Of a stretch of 6,504 nt of DNA, positions 1-5,333 are shown one piece after another; the stretch's first letter is position 1, and each line of letters opens with the position of its first letter. This DNA is from Sulfurovum sp. GTDB lineage: Bacteria > Campylobacterota > Campylobacteria > Campylobacterales > Sulfurovaceae. Where the stretch lies: the NCBI GenBank assembly GCA_015490315.1, contig WFYB01000159.1:1-6504 (forward strand). The letters run 5' to 3'. A program made the translations under genes and the position numbers. The notes beneath the pieces were generated by a model. That model did no database searches and had not been told where the DNA came from. It saw only the letters and a program-made list of their open reading frames with translations.

Positions 1-15
1 AGAGGATACTTAAAC

Positions 16-22
16 AAAGGGA
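16..22 (+). promoter_or_regulatory. Ribosome-binding site of nuoA
   Basis: A purine-rich AAAGGGA lies 5 bases ahead of the ATG at 28 and supports that start. The 27 bases before the gene are too few to show a promoter, and no upstream gene can be assigned from them. Confidence 0.6.
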
Positions 23-27
23 TTAAC

Positions 28-417
28 ATGACTCATGTACTTACAGAACACCCCTATTTCGGTGTATTTGTTTTGTTCGCGTTGACAGCGGTGGCGTTTC
101 CTGCGACACTTTGGCTCGCACGGTTCGTTTCCAGAAAACTGGCACGGCTTGATACAGAAAAGCTCAAACTGACCATCTACGAGTGTGGGCCGGAAGTGAC
201 CAAGCAGCCCAACACGATCTCGGCGCAGTTCTATCTGATCGCACTGCTGTTTATTTTGTTTGATGTGGAGATTATCTTTATGTTCCCTTGGGCGATCGAC
301 TTCAAACTGCTTGGATGGTTCGGTTTTGCGGAGATGATACTATTTATATTACTGCTTGCGATTGGATTCGTATATGCATGGAAGAAAGGAGCACTTGAAT
401 GGCACAGCATCAAGTAA
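28..417 (+). CDS. nuoA: NADH-quinone oxidoreductase subunit A (NuoA)
   Basis: Small membrane subunit of complex I (ND3 homologue), located in the cytoplasmic membrane beside the quinone channel. The 129 residues show three hydrophobic segments at about 12-33, 66-88 and 97-117, as expected for the family. The loop between helices 1 and 2 contains YECG (51-54); its Cys53 corresponds to the conserved loop cysteine of ND3. Helix 2 holds FDVE (78-81) with the conserved acidic residues Asp79 and Glu81, and the C-terminus has the family's Y-x-W-K-K-G-x-L-E-W pattern (116-125). Length is normal. It is the first gene visible in the operon, and its last 19 bases overlap nuoB in another frame, so translation of the two is probably coupled. 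The identification is secure; whether another gene of the operon lies upstream cannot be seen. Confidence 0.97.
   Translation: MTHVLTEHPYFGVFVLFALTAVAFPATLWLARFVSRKLARLDTEKLKLTIYECGPEVTKQPNTISAQFYLIALLFILFDVEIIFMFPWAIDFKLLGWFGFAEMILFILLLAIGFVYAWKKGALEWHSIK
387..391 (+). promoter_or_regulatory. Ribosome-binding site of nuoB, inside the end of nuoA
   Basis: AGGAG within the last codons of nuoA sits 7 bases before the ATG at 399. It decides the nuoB start and explains how a gene that overlaps its neighbour by 19 bases is initiated. Confidence 0.75.
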
Positions 418-944
418 ATTATGCCAGCGCAGCTGGATTGCCGATAGCATTGACTTCGGTAGACAAACTCGTCAACTGGGGGCGTTCAAACTCGCTTTGG
501 CCGCTGACATACGGACTCGCGTGCTGCGCGATCGAGATGATGGCATCGGGCGCATCACGTTACGACTTCGACCGTATGGGTACGATCTTTAGAGCCTCTC
601 CGAGACAGGCGGATGTGATGATCCTTGCCGGTACGCTTTCCAAGAAACACTCAGAGTTCGCAAGAAGACTCTATGACCAGATGACCGAGCCCAAATGGGT
701 CATCTCTATGGGAAGTTGTGCCAACACAGGCGGGATGTTCAACACCTATGCGACCGTACAGGGTGTCGACAGGATTATCCCGGTCGATATCTATCTGCCC
801 GGATGTGCTCCCAGACCGGAGACACTCCAGTATGCGTTGATGATGCTGCAGAAGAAGATCCGAAGAGAGTCTGCTGATATGAAGAAGAGACCGATACAGG
901 ATCTGACAAACCAGAAGGGTCCTAGAAAAGCGAGGTTGATCTAA
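399..944 (+). CDS. nuoB: NADH-quinone oxidoreductase subunit B (NuoB), cluster N2 subunit
   Basis: Peripheral-arm subunit (PSST / 20 kDa family) that binds the terminal [4Fe-4S] cluster N2, which passes electrons to quinone at the NuoB-NuoD interface. All four ligand cysteines are visible: the tandem pair Cys42-Cys43 in GLACCAIEMM, Cys107 in MGSCANTGG and Cys136 in LPGCAPRPE. The last motif has Ala at 137 where Pro is usual (PGCPPRPE), a mild change next to a ligand. The 181-residue length is normal and includes a basic, probably flexible C-terminal tail from about 155. The N-terminal amphipathic stretch before residue 30 fits membrane-arm docking. The start at 399 has a good ribosome-binding site; the stop TAA shares one base with the ATG of nuoC. 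Identification is secure. Confidence 0.98.
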   Translation: MAQHQVNYASAAGLPIALTSVDKLVNWGRSNSLWPLTYGLACCAIEMMASGASRYDFDRMGTIFRASPRQADVMILAGTLSKKHSEFARRLYDQMTEPKWVISMGSCANTGGMFNTYATVQGVDRIIPVDIYLPGCAPRPETLQYALMMLQKKIRRESADMKKRPIQDLTNQKGPRKARLI

Positions 945-1723
945 TGAGAAAATATACACCAAAAGACAATGTACAGGCAAAAGCCTACTATACAGACAGA
1001 TTTTGGGTCTCTCCCCGTGTACCGCAGAGTCCGGTAGAAGAGGGTACACACTTTGCCAAGGTGGTTGAAACACTGGGCGCACAGTGCAAAGAGGCGTATA
1101 TCGTGGACGGTCAACTGGTAGTCCACATCGATGCGACAGAGAACTTCAATGTCATGAAGACCCTTAAAGAGCAGTGCGGATATACGCAGTGCTCCGAGCA
1201 GAGTGCGGTTGATTATCTGGCGCAAGACGGTGAGTTTGAACTCTTCTGGCAGCTGCTCAATATCGATGAAGCCAAGCGTATCCGTGTGACAACACGTATC
1301 AAACAAGGTGAAGCGATCGAGAGTATCGAAAAGCTCTACAAATCGGCGAACTTTGCGGAGAGAGAGCTCTTCGATATGTTCGGTATCAAGGTCAACAACC
1401 ATCCGTTCCTCAAGCGTATCCTCATGCCGGACGACTGGGAAGGGCACCCGCTGCTCAAGACCTATCCGCTGCATGGAGATGAGTTCGCTTCATGGTATGA
1501 GGTCGATAAGATCTTCGGCAAAGAGTACAGAGATATCATTGGACCTGAGAACAGAGATCCGGCGATGATTGACAGATATGACACCAAGCGTTTCTCAAGG
1601 ATCGGTTACGAAGTACCGTTCGCAGCGGATTATACAGACGAAGAGCAGCAGCCGGTAGAGTACAGTGATACCTTTCTGGTTGATTACAACAAACCGTCCA
1701 AAACACTGGATGAAAGAAAGTAG
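944..1723 (+). CDS. nuoC: NADH-quinone oxidoreductase subunit C (NuoC)
   Basis: The 30 kDa subunit of the complex I peripheral arm. It carries no cofactor and holds NuoB, NuoD and NuoI together. The family signature is in the C-terminal half: ERELFDMFGI at 139-148, followed by the conserved stretch at 156-176 (LKR near the start, DDWEGHP in the middle, KTYPL at the end). The N-terminal 90 residues are the more variable alpha/beta domain. The residues after about 218 form an acidic and then lysine-containing tail of low conservation. At 259 residues it is a free-standing NuoC, not the NuoCD fusion of enterobacteria. The ATG at 944 overlaps the nuoB stop by one base (TAATG), with GAGG at 932-935 as ribosome-binding site, so translation is probably coupled to nuoB. 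Confidence 0.97.
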   Translation: MRKYTPKDNVQAKAYYTDRFWVSPRVPQSPVEEGTHFAKVVETLGAQCKEAYIVDGQLVVHIDATENFNVMKTLKEQCGYTQCSEQSAVDYLAQDGEFELFWQLLNIDEAKRIRVTTRIKQGEAIESIEKLYKSANFAERELFDMFGIKVNNHPFLKRILMPDDWEGHPLLKTYPLHGDEFASWYEVDKIFGKEYRDIIGPENRDPAMIDRYDTKRFSRIGYEVPFAADYTDEEQQPVEYSDTFLVDYNKPSKTLDERK

Positions 1724-1726
1724 GAG
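1722..1726 (+). promoter_or_regulatory. Ribosome-binding site of nuoD
   Basis: AGGAG overlaps the TAG stop of nuoC (1721-1723) and is continued by a second purine run (AAGG) up to base 1730. It supports the ATG at 1732. Confidence 0.75.
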
Positions 1727-1731
1727 AAGGC

Positions 1732-2970
1732 ATGGCACAGGTAAAAAATAAATTAACGCCGTTTTTTGAAAACCTCAATTTCGAGCGTGATGACAACACA
1801 ATGGTCATCAACTTCGGGCCGCAGCACCCTTCTGCACACGGACAGCTCAGACTGGTACTCGAGCTTGACGGTGAGCAGGTTGTCAAAGCCTATCCGGATA
1901 TCGGATACCTTCACAGAGGGATCGAGAAGATGGCGGAAAATATGACCTACAACGAGTTCCTCCCGACAACGGACAGACTCGACTATATCGCCTCTACCTC
2001 CAACAACTATGCCTATGCGCTTGCAGTCGAAAAGCTGCTTGGCATCGACAAAGATATCCCAAGACGCGCACAGGTGATCCGTACAATGCTGCTGGAGGTC
2101 AACCGTATTATCTCTCACCTCTTCTTTATCGCGACACACGCGCTTGATGTCGGGGCGATGTCGGTCTTCCTCTATGCCTTCCGTGAACGTGAGTTCGGGA
2201 TGGATCTGATGGAGGATTACTGTGGTGCGAGACTGACACACTCTGCGGTACGTATCGGGGGTGTACCTCTCGATCTTCCCGAAGGGTGGCTCGAGAATCT
2301 TGCGGCATGGTGCGACAAGGTCGATCATGAGACCAAGCATACCTATGAAGCGCTTCTAACAGAGAACCGTATCTGGCGTATGCGTCTTGAGGATGTCGGT
2401 GTGATCTCCAAAGAGGATGCACTCTCTTGGGGCTGTACAGGGATCATGCTGCGCGGTTCAGGTGTTGAGTACGATATCCGCAAAGAGGAGCCGTATGAGC
2501 TTTATGACGAGCTCGATTTCGATATCCCTGTCAGTGACAGATGTGACTCCTACGGACGTTACAGACTCTATATGGAAGAGATCTACCAGTCAACCAAGAT
2601 CCTTAGACAGCTGATCACGATGTACAAAGAGACCGGGCCTGAGCTGATGGCGCACGCACCGAAATATATCTCTGCATCAAAAGAGCAGATCATGACAGAA
2701 AACTATGCGCTAATGCAGCACTTTGTACTGGTCACGCAGGGGATGAGACCGCCAAAAGGCGAAGTCTATGTACCGACTGAATCACCCAAAGGTGAGCTTG
2801 GTTTCTATATCAAGTCCGAAGCGGAACCGTATGCCTACAGACTCAAGTGTAGAGCACCGAGTTTCTTCCATACCGGATTGCTGCAGGAGATTCTTGTGGG
2901 CACATACATTGCAGACGTCGTTACGATCATTGGTTCTACCAATATCGTATTCGGTGAAGTTGACAGATAG
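1732..2970 (+). CDS. nuoD: NADH-quinone oxidoreductase subunit D (NuoD), quinone-site subunit
   Basis: The 49 kDa subunit of complex I, related to the large subunit of [NiFe] hydrogenases. It forms most of the quinone-binding cavity facing cluster N2. NFGPQHPSAHGQLR (27-40) holds His32 and His36; with Tyr85 in DRLDY these match the histidine and tyrosine known to contact the quinone headgroup in this family. GYLHRGIEK (58-66) is the family signature, and the protein ends in IVFGEVDR (405-412), the usual C-terminus inserted towards the membrane arm. The [NiFe]-type cysteine pairs are absent, as expected in complex I. Length (412) is normal. The residues just before the C-terminal motif read GSTN where many bacteria have GS-x-D; this is probably lineage-typical. 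It starts 8 bases after the nuoC stop and is followed 8 bases later by the next gene. Confidence 0.98.
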   Translation: MAQVKNKLTPFFENLNFERDDNTMVINFGPQHPSAHGQLRLVLELDGEQVVKAYPDIGYLHRGIEKMAENMTYNEFLPTTDRLDYIASTSNNYAYALAVEKLLGIDKDIPRRAQVIRTMLLEVNRIISHLFFIATHALDVGAMSVFLYAFREREFGMDLMEDYCGARLTHSAVRIGGVPLDLPEGWLENLAAWCDKVDHETKHTYEALLTENRIWRMRLEDVGVISKEDALSWGCTGIMLRGSGVEYDIRKEEPYELYDELDFDIPVSDRCDSYGRYRLYMEEIYQSTKILRQLITMYKETGPELMAHAPKYISASKEQIMTENYALMQHFVLVTQGMRPPKGEVYVPTESPKGELGFYIKSEAEPYAYRLKCRAPSFFHTGLLQEILVGTYIADVVTIIGSTNIVFGEVDR

Positions 2971-2973
2971 GGG
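2969..2973 (+). promoter_or_regulatory. Ribosome-binding site of the NuoE-position gene
   Basis: AGGGG overlaps the nuoD stop TAG and lies 5 bases before the ATG at 2979. It is the same arrangement as at the nuoC/nuoD junction. Confidence 0.55.
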
Positions 2974-2978
2974 CAGGC

Positions 2979-3323
2979 ATGAAAAGATATGATTTAAGAC
3001 ATCTACACGATGATTTCTATAACAGAATGGCGGAACTGATCGATCAGGGGCTCAAAGAGGGAGAGGTAGGCATCTTTCTTTTTGAAGTCAAAAACGACTT
3101 CTCACATGTGCAGAGAACGGCTGACTTTATCCGGGAGATGGGGCATGACCTGATGAACTCTCTGAAGTTCGCCGAGCCGGACTGGACGATCGTGGTCAAG
3201 AAGCTGGATGAAGCCACACGCAAGGCAAGAGCAGATGAGATCGCAGCTGCCAAGGTCAAAGCAGAGCTGGAAGCGGTAGAGAAAGCAGAAGCTGAAGCTG
3301 CCGAAACAGGAAAGGCTGACTAA
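2979..3323 (+). CDS. Small NuoE-position subunit of Campylobacterota complex I (HP1264/Cj1575c-like)
   Basis: A 114-residue protein in the slot where nuoE normally sits. It contains no cysteine at all, so it cannot carry the [2Fe-2S] cluster N1a of true NuoE. Residues 1-75 look like a compact alpha/beta domain: an amphipathic helix (about 8-27), a strand around VGIFLFEV (30-37), a helix with FSHVQRTADF (41-50) and a final strand WTIVVKK (69-75). From about 76 the rest is a highly charged helix rich in Ala, Glu and Lys, probably a coiled coil or an extended contact arm. Size, content and position match the small protein that replaces NuoE in Helicobacter pylori (HP1264) and Campylobacter jejuni (Cj1575c). 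I infer it docks the input flavoprotein onto NuoG. Orthology rests on position and general resemblance, not on an alignment. Its stop overlaps the next start by one base. Confidence 0.8.
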   Translation: MKRYDLRHLHDDFYNRMAELIDQGLKEGEVGIFLFEVKNDFSHVQRTADFIREMGHDLMNSLKFAEPDWTIVVKKLDEATRKARADEIAAAKVKAELEAVEKAEAEAAETGKAD

Positions 3324-5332
3324 TGTCTCATGTAGTATTCTCTACGTGGAGGGATGAGTTTATCGACAACCGCGGTAAACCCAAAGAGGAGTGGCAGGAG
3401 ACTGCGTTTAAACTCCCTGAAACCTATCACGGAGATACCAAGTCCAAAGCGTTTATCGGGTGGGACGGAGTCACTATCTTTGATGAGGATATTGATGCTG
3501 TTGTCCTGGCAACCCGCTACGCGGCACAGTATCAGGAGTACTCTGAAGCCTGTGGACGCTGTGCTCCGGGCAGGTGGGGCGGGCGTATCCTCTACGATCT
3601 GCTTGACAAGATCGCACGCGGCGAGGGGAGCCATGATGATATAGCACACCTCAAGGAGATCTCAGAGACGATGATGGTCACCTCCAAATGTGAGATAGGC
3701 AAGACCGTACCCAAGCCGATCCTTGATCTGATGACCTACTACAAAGATCAGTTTGATGCCTGTATCGATGAGCAGAAGCCTTCGAAACATTATGAAGCCG
3801 ATATCAACTATATCGCCAAAGTGACAGCGCCTTGTACCGACATGTGTCCGGCACATGTCGATATCCCTGCCTATATCGAAGGGGTGCGCGATATGATCTT
3901 CACTGAATCACTCGAAGCGACACGCCAGACAATGCCATTGGCACATACCTGTGGGCGTGTCTGCCCGCATCCGTGTGAAGATGCCTGCCGCCGTATGAAT
4001 CTGGATGAGCCTATCTCTATCATGGAGCTTAAACGTGTGGGAGCTGACTACGAGACCGATCACGCGCTGCCGTGGCACCACCCGTTCCCGGTACAGCCGC
4101 CGCGTAACGATGGCAAAAAGGTAGCGATTATCGGTGCGGGACCTGCGGGTCTGACAGCTGCCTACTACCTGGGGGTACAGGGGATCCATGTCGATATCTT
4201 TGAAGAGCTTCCCGTCAACGGCGGTGAAGTAGCTGTAGGCGTGCCGCAATATCGTATGCCTGTAGAGAAGTATGACAAAGATATCGAGTTTGTCCTCGAA
4301 CTTCCTACGGTCAATGTCTACAACAACCACAGGGTTGATGCCGAAAGGCTCAAAGAGATCGATGCCGAATATGATGCGACACTGCTCGCTTTTGGGACAA
4401 GACTCTCCAAGAAGATCCGATGTGAAAACGAAGATCCGAGCTATGAAGGCTACTGGGGTGCGATCGCGATGCTTGACCAGGTCAATCTCTGGCATAAGTA
4501 TGGCATAGGCGAATCTCCGGCGAAGAAACTCAAAGACTCGACACTGGTCTGTGTCGGTGGAGGATTTACCTCTATGGACGTGGTGCGCTGTGCGATCAGA
4601 GAGGGTGCGAAGAAAGTGATCATGCTCTATAGACGTGACGAGAAGACGATCATCCGTAACACGACCTACGAAGAGTACCATGAAGCGGTCGAAGAGGGTG
4701 TGGAGTTTATTTTCCACTCTGCGATCGAGCGCATTGTGGATGAGAACGGTAAGATCAAGAAGCTAATCGTCAACCGTTATGAACTCGTACCGGATCCCGA
4801 CGGCGGTCGTCCACAGCTTGTCAAGATCGAGGGTGAAGATTTTGAGATCGAGTGTGACTGGCTTGTACCTGCGGTCTCTCAGGCTGCCGATCTGCAGATC
4901 CTGCCAGAAGAGTGGAATGTCGAGCTTACTTCGTGGAATACGATCCTGACCAACGGGAGAGACTTTATGAGCTCGCGTCCCGGACTTTTCGCTGCGGGTG
5001 ACTGTGAGTATGGTCCTATGACCATCGTCAATGCGGTCGGACAGGCACGCCGTGCAGCATCGGTAATTGGCCGCTATATCTATGACGGTGAAGTGAGTCT
5101 GACCGATGATGAGATCATGGAAGACCATCTCAACAAGCTCAAAGTCTACGACAAAAGCGAGAAGATCACAGGCTGGATGCCGGGTCTGCCGCGTGCAGTG
5201 AGTGAAAAGCTTAGTGTCGAAGAGCGTAAAGACAACAACAAAGAGGTCAATCTCGGCTTTACAGGCGATGAGGCGATCGCCGAAGCGGAACGTTGTATGC
5301 GCTGTTATTACATTTCAATGGTGGCGGTGTAG
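3323..5332 (+). CDS. NuoF-position flavoprotein: NuoF N3-domain remnant fused to GltD-like FAD/NAD(P)H oxidoreductase
   Basis: Predicted electron-input subunit, 669 residues. Residues about 45-145 resemble the C-terminus of NuoF: a strand plus acidic turn (GVTIFDEDID, 49-58), then EACGRCAPGR (75-84), and a late Cys123. The third cluster cysteine is Gly83. The NuoF NADH/FMN domain is missing. From about 165 it is GltD-like. An iron-sulfur domain has Cys171 and Cys175, then Cys210, 214, 218 and 222 in CGRVCPHPCEDAC. FAD is bound by GAGPAGLTAAYYL (271-283). The pyridine-nucleotide site has VGGGFTSMD (411-419) with YRR (436-438), an arginine pair that in GltD relatives favours NADPH. The second FAD motif is GLFAAGD (554-560). 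It ends with EAERCMRC (654-661). The ATG overlaps the previous stop by one base, with AGGAAAGG at 3308-3315. A name such as 'glutamate synthase beta subunit' would be misleading, because no large glutamate synthase subunit is nearby and the setting is complex I. Confidence 0.87.
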   Translation: MSHVVFSTWRDEFIDNRGKPKEEWQETAFKLPETYHGDTKSKAFIGWDGVTIFDEDIDAVVLATRYAAQYQEYSEACGRCAPGRWGGRILYDLLDKIARGEGSHDDIAHLKEISETMMVTSKCEIGKTVPKPILDLMTYYKDQFDACIDEQKPSKHYEADINYIAKVTAPCTDMCPAHVDIPAYIEGVRDMIFTESLEATRQTMPLAHTCGRVCPHPCEDACRRMNLDEPISIMELKRVGADYETDHALPWHHPFPVQPPRNDGKKVAIIGAGPAGLTAAYYLGVQGIHVDIFEELPVNGGEVAVGVPQYRMPVEKYDKDIEFVLELPTVNVYNNHRVDAERLKEIDAEYDATLLAFGTRLSKKIRCENEDPSYEGYWGAIAMLDQVNLWHKYGIGESPAKKLKDSTLVCVGGGFTSMDVVRCAIREGAKKVIMLYRRDEKTIIRNTTYEEYHEAVEEGVEFIFHSAIERIVDENGKIKKLIVNRYELVPDPDGGRPQLVKIEGEDFEIECDWLVPAVSQAADLQILPEEWNVELTSWNTILTNGRDFMSSRPGLFAAGDCEYGPMTIVNAVGQARRAASVIGRYIYDGEVSLTDDEIMEDHLNKLKVYDKSEKITGWMPGLPRAVSEKLSVEERKDNNKEVNLGFTGDEAIAEAERCMRCYYISMVAV

Positions 5333-5333
5333 T

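Noticed and set aside
1..27. End of an upstream gene (an in-frame TAA at 11-13)
   Set aside because: Three codons cannot identify a gene; the TAA may be chance.
804..812. NuoB Ala137 next to ligand Cys136 (PGCAPRPE in place of PGCPPRPE) as a functional defect
   Set aside because: All four N2 ligands are intact and the change is conservative; it is more likely a lineage variant.
941..2422. Several minus-strand open frames of 98-195 codons opposite nuoC and nuoD
   Set aside because: They are antisense to conserved complex I genes, show no family motif and fit the same codon-bias explanation.
3230..3320. Low-complexity GCA/GAA-rich stretch as a possible DNA repeat
   Set aside because: It encodes the Ala/Glu/Lys helix of the NuoE-slot protein; there is no regular unit in the DNA.
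3908..4717. A 269-codon open frame on the minus strand, antisense to the flavoprotein gene
   Set aside because: It lies wholly inside a conserved coding region with clear FAD and dinucleotide motifs on the plus strand, has no recognisable domain, and is explained by codon bias of the opposite strand.
4460..5280. Two GCGATCGC palindromes (4460-4467 and 5273-5280)
   Set aside because: Only two copies, both inside coding sequence and explained by common codons; not enough for a repeat family or a regulatory site.
3323..5332. Annotating the 669-residue protein as a glutamate synthase small subunit
   Set aside because: The GltD-like domain is real, but there is no glutamate synthase large subunit nearby, the N-terminus is NuoF-like and the gene is embedded in a nuo operon.
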